A stretch of 64,000 bases of DNA, from NCBI GenBank assembly GCA_019096065.1, contig JAGUCH010000007.1:4672501-4736500 (forward strand). Direction: 5' to 3'. This DNA is from Paracyclopina nana. Its lineage: Eukaryota; Arthropoda; Copepoda; Cyclopoida; Cyclopettidae. Below the pieces are notes generated by a model, which had not been told where the DNA came from, ran no database searches, and saw only the letters and a list, made by a program, of their open reading frames with translations. The position numbers were made by a program, and so were the translations under genes. Position 1 is the stretch's first letter. The number at the start of each line of letters is the position of its first letter. Below are positions 27,401 to 38,700 of this stretch, piece by piece.

Positions 27401-28538
27401 CATAAATACAATAATATGAACCTTAATACAAGTAGATTAAAAAGTTTATCTATATCTTCTTGTGATTCTAAGTTTAAATCTTAGATTGTGTTCTGCTCAA
27501 GGGAATATCAAATGGTACTGATGCAATCATTTGAGGGATGAGATTCTAAAGGATCCTATTAAATCTTTAATGAAGATCTATGAAGCCTTAAGACTTGAAT
27601 TTGTGGAAGGGCTGACCCAAACAAATTTTTTTTACTAATTATTAGTTTATTAATCCCCATTACCAGTCCATAAGGTCATTACCAGTCCATAAGGCCACTG
27701 AACTTGAACAGGGAACTGAAGATGCATCGGACTTCAGCCCTGTTTTACAAAGTAGCCAATTACCAATTGAACAAAGTCAGAAAAAACGAATAAATACAGA
27801 AGACTCTTTCATTGATAAGTCAAACATTATTCAATCAAAGCAGCGTCGGTAACTTTGTTTCACAAATTAAATGCATGCATTAATGTTTTATCAAAGAATT
27901 ATTGATATCTGTACAAAAATAGTCTTTGTAGAGTGTACTTTTTACATCAGGACTTTTTACGTTAGCACTTCATATATTAGGACTTTTTTCATGAGGATTT
28001 TATATATAAGGACTTTTGACATTGCGGACTTTTTACAGTATTCCCCTTGGTTGATTACATTTTCCACCTTTTGGTGTCATGTTTTTATGCTATATGTGCA
28101 AGGTTAAAAGGACTTTCTAAGGTTGCGTACACTGCTGAATGTAGTAGTGTGCTGTGGGAACTTTCTCTAATGTACAAAGGGCCAATTACCATACTTTGCT
28201 TAAGTCAACCAAGTAAAAATACATATTTATTTCATTCAGAGAATTGTACTCTTTTAGCCTCAGAGTTTTGACAATACTCTGAATACAACAATTTTAGCCT
28301 TGAAAGTACTTTTTCCAAACTTTTTACCAGAAATCTCTTTTTTTGTCATCCTTAATTGCTTACCTTCTTCAGGTAACATAAATCTGTATAGAATGCTCAG
28401 GCAAGAGTAGAAGACCACATAGAAAAGCAAGTCTTTCCAAACGAGCTTGTAAATCGAGCCTTTCCACCGACAAAGTAGCTTGAGAAAAATGCCATTTCCA
28501 GTTGAAGTGAACACATTTTCACTATAGGAAACAGTCAT
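24473..28538 (-). CDS. Bestrophin-family calcium-activated chloride channel
   Basis: Exons (minus) 28364-28538, 26955-27289, 26456-26668, 26129-26395, 25609-26072 and 24473-25544 join in frame to 841 residues. Family hallmarks are visible: MTVSYS start, [27 protein letters not shown] (pore/neck region), [27 protein letters not shown], and the calcium-clasp-type acidic run [13 protein letters not shown] followed by [10 protein letters not shown]. The last 400 or so residues are a disordered Ser/Arg-rich and then Glu/Asp-rich tail, longer than in many bestrophins. Known members form pentameric anion channels in plasma or ER membranes. The first intron is about 1.1 kb and holds small tandem repeats. 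Which paralogue (Best1-4) cannot be told. Confidence 0.92.
27661..27703. repeat. Two-copy tandem repeat in bestrophin intron 1
   Basis: The unit CATTACCAGTCCATAAGG occurs twice head to tail (spacing about 20 bases). Short local duplication inside an intron. Confidence 0.7.
27938..28042. repeat. Degenerate tandem GGACTTTT repeats in bestrophin intron 1
   Basis: The word (A/G)GGACTTTT(T)(A/G)AC or a one- to two-base variant recurs about five times with roughly 20-25 base spacing. It looks like a decayed minisatellite. Confidence 0.5.
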
Positions 28539-29687
28539 GGCTCTGGCGCAGCCGAAAGCTAAAAAGCTAGCTGCTCTTTTCTGCTTTTTAACTTTGACAG
28601 CAGCTCGGTGGCGGATTCTGTGCTCAACTGACAGAAAAAGGCATGGAGATATCAGCCAAATTACAAGGTGCGCGTGCGCACTTTCTGTATCAGCGCACTC
28701 CAACAACTGCGGCTTCCTTTAGAGAGACAGCCATGCAGCTTAGCTTTCTAGGGCCTTCTGTTAAGAATCCGGCCTTTTTCTGGCCCACTGAAACCCATTT
28801 ATCATTCTTATGATGTAATAAGAGGTCATTTTATTTTTTAATTATGCCTTAATTATTTTTCAATAATTATGCTGAGCAGAGTGAAACAGGATTTACGAAA
28901 GCTCTCCGGTTTCATTAGAGCTAGGTTAGCTTGGCCCTCAGAAAACTGGATTTTACTGGTTTAATTATCTGTGTAACAAGAGGAAAGAGTAGTAGTAGTT
29001 GTAAAAAGGCCCTTTTATGAGGCATCAATTAGCCTTTGAGGCAGCTTGGCATGAAATCAATTAAAATAGCTCTTCTTCACGTGATCTTGTTAAAACTAAT
29101 AATGTTTCGACTTTTTGACTTAGGATTCAGCCAGTTCAAAAAATGCTCACACGCAGCTTTGTTTTATCAATGTACAATGATTTGTGTCAAGTCAGAAAGA
29201 ACGGATTGTCAAGTCAACAAAAAACGGCTTTTTTCAAAAGCAAAATAATTTCTTTAGTTATTTGATGATTGCTTTAATTTTCAAATGCATTTTGGGTTTG
29301 AAAAAAATTTGCTTTTCTATGAATTGAGTCAAAAGTCGCTCATACTTGAGATTTTTAGAGTTTTTCGCAAATATTTATCAACGCCCATTTTGGCACATTC
29401 TTGCAAAACTTTTGAAAAAATGCTGGAATCCAAATATAAAGATTTATCTAGACAAATAAATGCTGGTCGCATAATATGTTGTGCACATCGTTCAGTATTT
29501 TTCGTTAATTGTGTCAACTACCCTATTCATCTTGTTAGATTATGCTGAATTGCTTTTACCAAATTAAAACTACTCAATACACCATGACAACCTTCCAAAT
29601 AATTGTTAGGTCGAGCCTTTGCTATTCATTGCTTGACAAAGCAGCCAAGCTTTCGGTATTTTACGGTGCTTTTGGCTTGATCTGGAA
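28539..29687. other. Intergenic, no gene seen
   Basis: Divergent interval between bestrophin and the DEG/ENaC gene. AT-rich. It should hold both promoters; no coding exon supported. Confidence 0.45.
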
Positions 29688-31119
29688 ATGAACTTGTTGA
29701 AGAAAATTCTAAGGCTTTGCGTGTCAATTATTTGCATCGTTTTGTTCATCGTCCAGTGTGCATCTTGCATTACAAGGTACCTCAAATATGGAACATCAAC
29801 CAGCTTAGAAAGAAAAGAGTAAACTTGGTTTGTGCTGAAATTAATCTCAATTGACAACTTAATTTTGAAGGTCAAGAGAAGCTCCATTTCCCTCAATCAC
29901 AATTTGCCCTGATTATCATGCGGCTTTTAAGTTGCCAATATTGAGAAAATATGGGATTCTTCCACATGATGTGAGAAATTTGAAATTCCCCCAAAATGTG
30001 TCTGCTGAAGAATTTTATGAAGAAGTTACCGTTGATCTAGATGAATTGATTGATTCTATCGTCATTGAGACTTTCCAGACACTGGCCAATACAAGCTATA
30101 ATGTATTCAAGTTTCATGACAGTCCCTACAACTTACCACGTCCTAATGAGTTTGCAGTCAAAGAGTTTGACTTTATTGTGACCAAGTACTTCAAATTTGG
30201 CAGATGTTACACTTTTAATGTTCCTGCCTGGGTTGTTGACCTTGAAGTAGTACCTTTTTTATTTCCTTTCTTTTGGTTCCAATTTTTTTGCATTCAGATT
30301 GATGGTGTGGAGGTAAATGTGCATCAAAGTGCTATTTTGTATGTACACCATGAAGGCCAATTTGAGCTTGCTGCCTCAAAATTGAGCATCCGATCAAACC
30401 AGATTGTTTTCATTGATGTATCACATGAAGTAAGATTTATTCTGATATGACCAATTTAATAATGTTTTGGTGTTACGACGTCATTTTTCAGCTTTCTGTT
30501 TCTATTCCATTGATTGACAAGAGCACTAACTTAATTACTTGCAGCCAAAACTCAGATATCCACTTTGATCAATGCAGGACCGAAGTATGAATGATGTAAT
30601 TATTCATCAGACAAACATAGGCCACAATTTTGCTTTTTAGGCTTTTGATGCTTACTTCTTGCCTAAAATGAATTGTACTCTCCCATTTGCAACGTTTCGT
30701 CCAGAACTCTCTTGCAACTTTGCTGCTCTAGATTATACTGATAGATTGCTTTTGCTTGGAGAAATGGACTGCAAGTATCTGCAGATTCAGAATTAAGAAA
30801 AAATTTGAACTTTTTTTTGGCAGGGCTGCAAAGAAATCTTAAGCTATATGGTTGTCCTGTCGGTTGCACCTCAATGGATTTCATTTTTGGGCCTCCCATT
30901 ATTAGTGAGCAAGACGAAGTCTTAGAAGGCACAGGCAAAGGAAGTGCACATTTGACTTTCAAATCGAAAATCAAAGTGGCTACTAGCCAACTTGCTTACT
31001 CAACCACCAGCTTGGCTGCTGAGATTGGAGGCTATTTTGGGCTGCTTTTGGGAGTTTCCTTGATGGATGTATCCAAACTTGCTGATTTCATACATTTCAA
31101 AGCAGTGATCAAGAAGTAA
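29688..31119 (+). CDS. DEG/ENaC (amiloride-sensitive) sodium channel
   Basis: Six exons, 29688-29818, 29871-30246, 30298-30429, 30492-30584, 30641-30770 and 30824-31119, join to 385 residues. Seen: a first membrane helix (ILRLCVSIICIVLFIVQC), the post-TM1 FPSITIC motif, a cysteine-rich extracellular domain (ITCSQNS, FDQCR, MNCTLPF, YGCPVGCTSMDF) and the pore/second-helix signature AEIGGYFGLLLGVSLMD with the family G-x-S selectivity motif. It is short for the family (usually 450-700), mainly because the N-terminal cytosolic tail is tiny and the extracellular domain compact. The junction 30770/30824 needs a GC donor (GCAAGT). Known members are trimeric sodium channels in sensory, neuronal or epithelial membranes. 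A decayed tandem relative lies downstream. Confidence 0.88.
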
Positions 31120-31559
31120 TGTCAAGAGAATGTATCTATGCATCTATTGAACGTAGTGAGAGGTTTAGTGGACAGCTTTAAATTGTTGCTAATGTAAAAC
31201 TATTCATTATAAGTGTATATTTATTGGGTGTGCCATTCTTGATTTTAATCACATCACCTAATTTTCTCGAAAAATTATATCAACATCTTAGCATTGAAAT
31301 CAAAAGCTGTAAGCAAATGGCACTTTCAAAATATACAATACAGGCAGGTAAGTGTGAACACCTTTTGTTAAAAATTGCTTGATTATTGCTCACAATTCTC
31401 TGACCAAGTCTGAATAATATTAGTTACTATTAAGATTTCATTACTTTTTCAAGCTCTAAAGATGTTGAATTTCTTTTGGTGAACACAGCCCAGATTATTA
31501 TGACGCTTTCAAGCTTAAAATGCCGCAAAAAATAAGGCTTTGACACCTTTACGTTTTAG

Positions 31560-31790
31560 GAACCTTTGATTTAGCCACCAAAGAATTGGATCAGCTTTTT
31601 AAAAGTACTATCGCAGTTCTAACAGATTTAAATTCAATAAAATTCCTTCGAATCTTCAAAAGTCTGATGTTTTTGTTGTGGAGAAAACTGAACTTGCTCC
31701 CATAGATAAATTGACTTACCGAAAATGTTTCATTTTTACCATTCGAGAATGGATAGTTGTGCATGAAGTACTTTCTTTTTATTTTCAGAA
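31560..31790 (+). pseudogene. Decayed DEG/ENaC paralogue, 5' part
   Basis: One frame reads KELDQLFKSTIAVLTDLN and, after a one-base shift, another reads TYRKCFIFTIREWIVVHE ending at a GTACTT donor. The two line up with consecutive parts of exon 2 of the intact channel upstream (DLDELIDSIV..., then FKFGRCYTFNVPAWVVDLE). The frameshift and missing flanking exons make it a pseudogene. Confidence 0.65.
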
Positions 31791-31840
31791 ATCGTAGTAA
31801 GGATAACTTTTATAATCATTGCAAGATAACTAATTAACGA

Positions 31841-31845
31841 TATTT
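31841..31845. repeat. Target-site duplication, left copy
   Basis: TATTT immediately before the 5' LTR, repeated immediately after the 3' LTR. Confidence 0.9.
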
Positions 31846-32114
31846 TGAAAGGAAAGATCGGTTCGCCTTTCACCCAACCTCGAAGTCCAGCACTCGAAGA
31901 ACTCGACGTCAACTCGATCTCAGCTTTATGTTAGCTTCGCTGTTCAGCTGTAAACCGTGAAAATACATCAGTTCGTTTTGTTATTCCACATCAACAAGTT
32001 GTTCGTTTATTTCGACACTTTTGTACAAAGATTCTCTTTGCCGGGACTTCGGCTATATCCGCAAGTTAAGGACGATTACCTGAAGACTTAGTAGCTTCAG
32101 GCCTCTTCCTTTCA
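31846..32114 (+). repeat. 5' LTR
   Basis: Begins TGAAAGGAAAG and ends CTTCCTTTCA, so the outer bases form a short inverted repeat. Same length as the 3' LTR; two substitutions seen (GTGAAAA/GCGAAAA and TACAAAG/TACGAAG). Confidence 0.95.
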
Positions 32115-32128
32115 TGGCGCCCAACGTG
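32115..32128 (+). promoter_or_regulatory. Primer-binding site, lysine tRNA type
   Basis: TGGCGCCCAACGTG starts directly after the LTR and matches the complement of the 3' end of an animal lysine tRNA (the Lys1,2 type used by several retroelements). Confidence 0.88.
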
Positions 32129-32772
32129 TTCAGGATCGGGGAACCGCGACCTTGAGGAGAAGGCCCACCTGACGCTTGGATCAGAGGTATAGTTGGGATT
32201 TGAACTCATTATTATCACGCTTTTGGCAGGTAATCAAACCTGCCCGACGCGTTCGTTCCGCTTTTGGCCGGTATTTAACCCGCCAGACGCGATTTTTGCC
32301 CAAAAAGCAGTCCCCCGTGATTACGGGGCAAAGACGCTTGGCGAGCTATCCACGCTTGGAGACTAAGTCGTAGTCTTCTGAGCGTCTGTTTGCGTCAAGA
32401 AGGACGCCATTTTGTATTTGCGATTCTTGTATGGGCCGTAGCTTATTATAAAAGCTGCTCATAAGGCTGCGTGTCAGGTGACACCTTCTTGAATCGCTGC
32501 TTTTGAGACTTTTTTGACGGGCTCCGGCTTCATTTGAGAGCTGGGTCAAAGCTACGCGTCAGGTGACGCCATCAAAAAAGTCCCGCCACTTTTTGAATCT
32601 CGAGAGCCGTTTGGCACCGAGACGAGAATTCTAAGGCAGAGTCAGCTGCTCTAGTCCCGCTTCCGGCAAACAGTGCTACGAAGCCACGCGAGGAGACTAG
32701 ACGTAGGAAATAACATCAAATCCGAAAATACCTCGCTAATACTTTATTTTTCGGTGATTACAGGCAGTCGAG

Positions 32773-32798
32773 GCTCTACCAACTGAGCTATCGAAGGA
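32773..32798 (-). repeat. Antisense 5' tRNA-half-like segment, copy 1
   Basis: Read on the minus strand it begins TCCTTCGATAGCTCAGTTGG and continues with the tRNA A-box/D-arm sequence; it resembles the 5' half of tRNA-Tyr. No T arm follows, so it is not an intact tRNA gene. Confidence 0.7.
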
Positions 32799-32959
32799 CC
32801 TCGATCACCCGGGAAAGAAGGGGAGGCCAACAGCCCCCAAAGAGCAGAGTGGCCAATAGCCTCACTCAGGCATCGAGCAGAGTGGCCAAAAGCGGGTAAG
32901 ACAAGGTTTTAGGCCTCATAAGCCCGTCTTTAAGTTTATTTTCTGTGCTTACAGTTCGA

Positions 32960-32985
32960 GCTCTACCAACTGAGCTATCGAAGGA
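32960..32985 (-). repeat. Antisense 5' tRNA-half-like segment, copy 2
   Basis: The same 26 bases as the copy about 187 bases upstream, followed on the minus strand by ACTGTAAG, which resembles a tyrosine anticodon loop (GTA). Again no T arm. Confidence 0.7.
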
Positions 32986-33306
32986 ACTCGATTCCCTGAG
33001 ACCTCTGCATAGAGGAAGAGGACGGAGGACTACTGACAGGATTTTCACCAGGTTCTGGTACTAGCGAGGACGGGCTCCAATCGATCTCATTCCCTAATTG
33101 GAGTCCGTCGGGTCGGGGGCTCGAGGTCTTTCGATAGGTTCAACACCCCACATCAGCCCCATCCCACTGCGTTCATCTCTGCATCTCCGAGTCAGCGAAG
33201 AATATAGCGAATTCTGAAGACCTGATCTCATTGTACTACTCATTCCAAAAATTGATTGTAAGCTTCTGCTGAATAAAAGACCTTGTGAAATACACTCGTA
33301 GTCATT

Positions 33307-35703
33307 ATGGCAGCGGCAACAAGTACACCTAAAAAGCGAGAGTCTTGGAAAGACGTAGTGGCCAGTGTCAATGCGGAATGCGAGGCGCTGGAACAAATGT
33401 TCGTACGCTGGAGGAAGCTAGGTGAGGCCAAGAGGACTGAACAAGTCCTGGTACTCATGCCTCTGGCCAAACAAGCTAGGGCAGATGTCAAAAGGTTAGA
33501 CGAGTTAGTTGACACTGTGTTTGACATGCCCGATGATGATGATGGTGACTCGGATGAATCAGAGGAGATTCCTGAAGAGGATCCAAAGCGAATGGCAGCA
33601 ATAAGACTGCAGGAAAGAGTGGGCAGGCTGAAGCTCCGGAAGAGGTTTTGGTATAGGGAGCTTTTGCGCATTTATAATGCAAGGTTGCAGGCAGAGCCGG
33701 ATCTGGAACAGATCTCATTCACGGACTCGAGTTATATGATCAGTTCAATGCCAGAGGACCCGAACATCACGGGCATGAATTTGACACTGGTAGAGAACTT
33801 GATATTACCAAAAGAGGCACTCAGAGGCCCGGATTCGCAGGAAAAGCCAGCAGAGGCAACTGCGGGGAAGAAGGATCAGGTTGACCAGAATTCGGGTCAG
33901 GCTGCCAAAACAAAGACCCCAGAGGAGCTCCTGGATGAGCTGAAATCATTGGGAGGTCAGATCAGATTGATGATCCAAGACTTTGGCACGCAAGAGGTCA
34001 GCGCTGAAGGCATTGACAAAATCGAAGGCATCCTGGATGGAAACGTCAAGGTACTGAAAGAATTCGCTGACCAGTGCCGCGCAATCTGGAATGGATGCGA
34101 CCAACCTGCCAAAAAGACTGGTCTCACAGTCATCACAAAGACAGTGAATCAAGCTGATCAAGCGGTAAAGGACTTCATTGCTCGACTGAAGCAACAGGGC
34201 CCGCTTGAGCAACTAATTGATAATCGAAACAAGGAGACAGAGGCCAAGAGGCTGTCAGGACAAAAAGACGGGCGCCCCCCACAGCCCACGGGGGCAGTTC
34301 AGAGTCTGATCAGCCAATTCCAGGGCAATGACAATGAGCTGTCCAGGTGAGAGATTCCCCCACCCCAAACCCCAAATTTCACGCCGATACAAAACTTAGG
34401 GGGTCAATACAGTGCTACCAGACAGCCAAGGATGCCAGGTCAGACATCCAATCAGCCGCAGAGGCGAGACCGAAGCCCAGAGCCAGAGGAGGAATTCATC
34501 ATGCTGCGCACTGAAAATCACAGGTCTGTGAAAACGGAGAAAGCAGTTCTGGATGATTGGGCTGATCTATATTCACACGCCTTTTTGTTGAGCCAAATAT
34601 ACGATCCTAAGAAAGACAAGTTGCCAAAGGAAAGTGACATCCCACGTATGAAGTTCACAGGGGACATTGGTGAATACCAGGACTTCAGAGATCGATTCTT
34701 CATCAGGGTCATCATGAACACGAGCATCTCCCCCTCGAACAAGCTGATGCTGCTCAGGGACAGCCTGGAAGGTGAACCTGAAATTGAAATAAAGAACTTT
34801 AAACCCTGGAACTTGTTGAACCTTGCGAATGCGATAGAGAAACTTGACAAGGTCTACGGAGACTTGAAAGGCCGCCAAGGCTTCTTGTTGGCTAAAATTA
34901 CAAAAATGCAACCGCTTGACCACACTAAAAAAGATTCGCTGCAGGAATATAAAGCGGTCATGCTGGAAATGATCAAGTTCTTCACGGAGGAAGGGGCTCG
35001 ACTCAAATGCAGCCCGGTGATGGGCATCGCTGCCATCCCATGGGTCATGCAATGGAAGGAACAGTCGAAGCTCAGATATGAGGAATACATAAAGCTATCG
35101 AAGCTAGAAAGCTCAGTTGACGCGGTCATGGACTTCATAGACTGGAAACTGTCCATGATGAGACTGTCGAGCTACGAGGCCAAACTTAAGGACCCGTCTG
35201 ACAAGGCGGATTCAAAAAAGAAAGCAGTGACACTGCTAACGAATGATGATTCCGGAGAAGAAGAGGACAGTCCCTCGGATTACTCTACGGATTACGAGGA
35301 GGAAGCCTCAGGCCCATGCTTGTCCACTGCAGTCCGGAATTTGGATGTTAAAGACTGTCAAGTCTGTGGGAGAGACAATCATAAAACCCCACAATGTAAG
35401 CAGTTCATCAGAATGTCCGGAAAGGACAAGTATGAACTTTGCATCCAAAAAAGACTGTGCATGAGGTGCATAGATTCAAAGCACCAAAGGATGGAATGCA
35501 AGGCCCCGAAATGCACGAAATGTCAAAATCCGCATCACGGGCTCCTTCACGGCTTTTTCGAAAAAAGAGACAAGGAAAAGCTGGAAAAATCCATGAATGA
35601 CAAGCTGAAAACCATGGAAACCACGCTGGCAACAATGCTAGAACAGCAACAGACTTTTTTAGAGGTTGCCAGGGCATCCCAAGGGACCCCAGCTCAACAG
35701 TAA
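33307..35703 (+). CDS. gag: gag of the LTR element, interrupted by one TGA
   Basis: ATG at 33307 opens a frame that meets TGA at 34348-34350. The same frame is then open to TAA at 35701-35703. The N-terminal part is acidic and helical, likely matrix/capsid-type. The second part has a central capsid-like helical region and a C-terminal zinc-knuckle region with cysteine clusters (CQVCGRDNHKTPQC, then CMRC...CKAPKC...C), as in BEL/Pao gag. Gag packages element RNA in particles. The TGA could be a disabling mutation or a readthrough signal. The gag frame overlaps the pol frame through a slippery site near the end. Confidence 0.85.
34348..34350 (+). other. In-frame TGA within gag
   Basis: The frame is open on both sides of this codon. 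Described as a break; no repair is proposed. Confidence 0.9.
35655..35661 (+). promoter_or_regulatory. Candidate -1 ribosomal frameshift heptamer (gag to pol)
   Basis: TTTTTTA read in the gag frame as ..T TTT TTA fits the X-XXY-YYZ rule. Slipping one base back enters the pol frame, which is open from here to the first pol ATG at 35709 and onwards. It lies 40 bases before the gag stop. Function is inferred. Confidence 0.65.
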
Positions 35704-38700
35704 CCCGGATGCCCGATGAAGTAGCTATGCAAATGATCGATATCAAACGTAAAGTAGAGGAACCAAAAAAGTCAGAATCACGATGCTTCAGAGTTGTTCC
35801 TGTATATATATCTAACGGAAATAAACAGATCAAAACTAACATGGTGCTGGATGAAGCATCCAGTAATACTTTCATTAGTACTTCACTTCATAAAGCTTTG
35901 AATCTACAAGGCCAAAGAGTGTCATACTCAGTTTCGTCGATTAATGATCAGACTCAAGAATTTTTGAGTCACAAATGCAACATTGCGATTCGCAGTACAG
36001 AAAGTGAAAGCAGCGAGCAGTTCGAAATTAGTGCTTACACTTCAGACGCGATCAATAAGCTAATAAAACTGCCAAATTATGCAAAGCTCAAGAAAAAGTT
36101 CAAGTTTCTGGAGCCGATCGAGTTTCCGGACTTAGTAAAAGGACCAGTTGAGATACTGCTTGGCATCAACTATCCAGCTTTGCATCAAAGTTTTGGAGAC
36201 AAGTCCGATGGGAAAGTGGGCTCTCCATTAGTTAGAAAGACAATTTTCGGTAATACTTTAACGTATACCTCTCCGGAATGCAAAAAGCCAGTAACTTTGC
36301 TGACATGCGAAGCTATTGAAAGTGAATGCCCGGAACTAAAATACATTATGAAAAAGATATTCGATGACGATACTCAAGGCCTGACATTGGCCAACCCAGT
36401 AGAATTACTGACTGCAGACGAGCTACGAGCTAGAGACATCATAAGCAGCACAATTCACACTAACGAGAAAAGCCACAAGGCAATGCGAGTGCCATGGCGA
36501 AATCACCCGGATCCTCCGGATCTGCCAAATAACTATTGGCAAGTGCTAACTTTCGAGCTGAAACAGGAACAGAAATTGGGTCCTGACTTGATGAAACAAG
36601 TAGATGATGCCATAGAAGAAATGGTAGCTCATGGAGCTCTGAGACTTCTTCGCGATGACGAAGACAAACTAGTGGGCTTCTATATACCACGAGTGATGGT
36701 GGTCAAGCTTGACAGGGCTTCCACGAAGGTCAGGGTCTGCATGGACGCTGCCAGGCCTTTTGGGGCCAAAAAGACTTCATTAAACTCGCAAGTGCTAACT
36801 GGCCAAAAACTGCAAGGCGACATTTGGGCCATTTGGCTTCGCTTCCGGATGCGTCCAAAAGCTTACATAGCTGACGCTGTGAAAATGTTCCTCAACGTGC
36901 ACCTGATGCAAGAAGACAAAAGGTTTCACAGACTTATACATAGAGGGCAGGCTTACGAGTTTGACTCATGGGTCTTTGGCAACGTGGCATCACCATATGC
37001 TGCACTATATACTATGAAAGAGATTGCCAAAGAGGGAAAATTGCATCCACTGACTGAGTACGTGTTCAACTCGTGCTTGTACATGGACGATATCATCTTC
37101 AGCTGCAACACCACAGAGGAAGCTCTGGCAGTATATGATGATGTAAAGAACGTACATGCTAAAGCGAAAATGGTGTTCAAAAAGTGGGTCAGTTCTGACA
37201 GAGACTTCATGACGAGAATTGACAATAAGGACTGGCATCCAGCTTTCGAATTGAGCTCGAACAATCCGGATGTGAAAGCACTTGGCATCAAATGGCAATC
37301 CAGCACGGATGAGATCACTTTTAATCCACTAAAAAATGGACTCAGCGATGAGGATCTCAAAATAGTGACAAGACGCTACATAGTGTCAATAGTAGCTCAA
37401 ATATATGATCCGCATGACTTGCTAGCTCCCTTTACTTTGAAGGGGAGACTCATCGCCCAGGAAGTCTGGGGTCTTAATGACACGTTAAAGCTCGGATGGG
37501 ATGACAAGCTAATTGACTACGCCAATAAAGACGAGCGAATAACCCCCATTTTGAAAGCTTTTCAGCAGTTCGTAAACGAGGGAACCAGAATCAACGAGAT
37601 AGTATTACCTCGTTATATATCAACTGTGAACTTCAAAAAGAGAGAGCTGCATGCTTTTTGAGATGCTTCAAAGAAAGCTTACTGTGTAGCAGTTTACATT
37701 CGCAATATATATGAAGACATGGGTCAGCCGAGAATAAGTGCTCACCTGCTTGTAGCGAAGAAAAGACTCATCTCGGCTTCCGGAAGGACAATTCCACAGG
37801 CTGAACTGATGGGTGCTGTCTGCGCAGCTCAGATAGCTCCTCAGACGGATCTGAATCTAAAAGAAGTAGATCATATAATTGCACCAGAAGACATTCATTA
37901 TTACCTGGACTCGAAGTGCGCTCTGTGGTGGATTAAAAGAACCCAGCGAAGACTGGTTCCATTCGTAGCTACCAGAGTTTCTGTGGTCAGAGAAGCTACA
38001 AAAGCCAATGAATGGCATTACATAGCTACAGACAAAAACCCAAGTGACAAAGGCACTCGAGGCCTTAACTTTGACGAATTAGTAGCTGAATCGAAGCTCT
38101 GGTTCAAAGGACCAGATTTAGAAAGCCCAGATTACAAAATCGATTCCGGAGACGAGTTTGAAGTCATGCCTGAGGAAGACGCGGAGGAAATCCGGAATTC
38201 CATAGCAAAAATCTGTTTGTTCAGCCACCTAAAGCTGAAAAACTTCTACCCATCGATGTCATTCGATAAAATAAGAGGCTTGTTCAAGTTGAAAACAGAC
38301 TGGCCTGAAAAAAGACCTGACACGTTAGCATACGTATCAAAACTAAGCAACAAAGTGCTGTTTAGCAATGAATACTTGGCCTTCAAATACAATGACTTGC
38401 TGAGACTGCTGAAGCATGTCTGGCGCCTGATGGGCATACGTGACAAACTGGCCTCAAAGTGCATTGGAAAGCACGATGTAGAGGATAGAAAAAACGTCCT
38501 ACCAGTCTTTCAGCTAAAGCAAAAGACTTCAAAAGTGCGAGACATGAAACATGCACTGACTTTTGTCATTAAAGAAGCTCAAGCGGAAGTTTTTTCAGAC
38601 ATGAATTCTCACCTGAAGGAAGAATTTCGAGCTTTCAATGCCCAAGTAGATGCAAATGGCATCATACGCGGGGAATCCAGGCTTGAGGGCATGCAAGCAA

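Larger units (their letters stand above)
32129..33306 (+). other. Long 5' leader of the LTR element
   Basis: 1.2 kb between the primer-binding site and gag, with no convincing ORF. It contains two copies of a 26-base tRNA-like segment (separate entries). Presumably includes the packaging signal, which is inference. Confidence 0.55.

Noticed and set aside
29036-29548. Small plus-strand frames before the DEG/ENaC gene
   Set aside because: No motif, no splice junctions, AT-rich composition; likely chance.
30771-30776. GT donor (GTATCT) for the last DEG/ENaC intron
   Set aside because: It gives the wrong phase and an immediate stop; the GC donor four bases upstream restores the conserved frame.
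32773-32985. Functional tRNA genes in the LTR-element leader
   Set aside because: Only the 5' half is present, without an anticodon-stem match, T arm or B box nearby.
34518-37360. Long antisense frames across gag and pol
   Set aside because: Shadows of the strongly coding plus strand; no start context, motifs or splice support.
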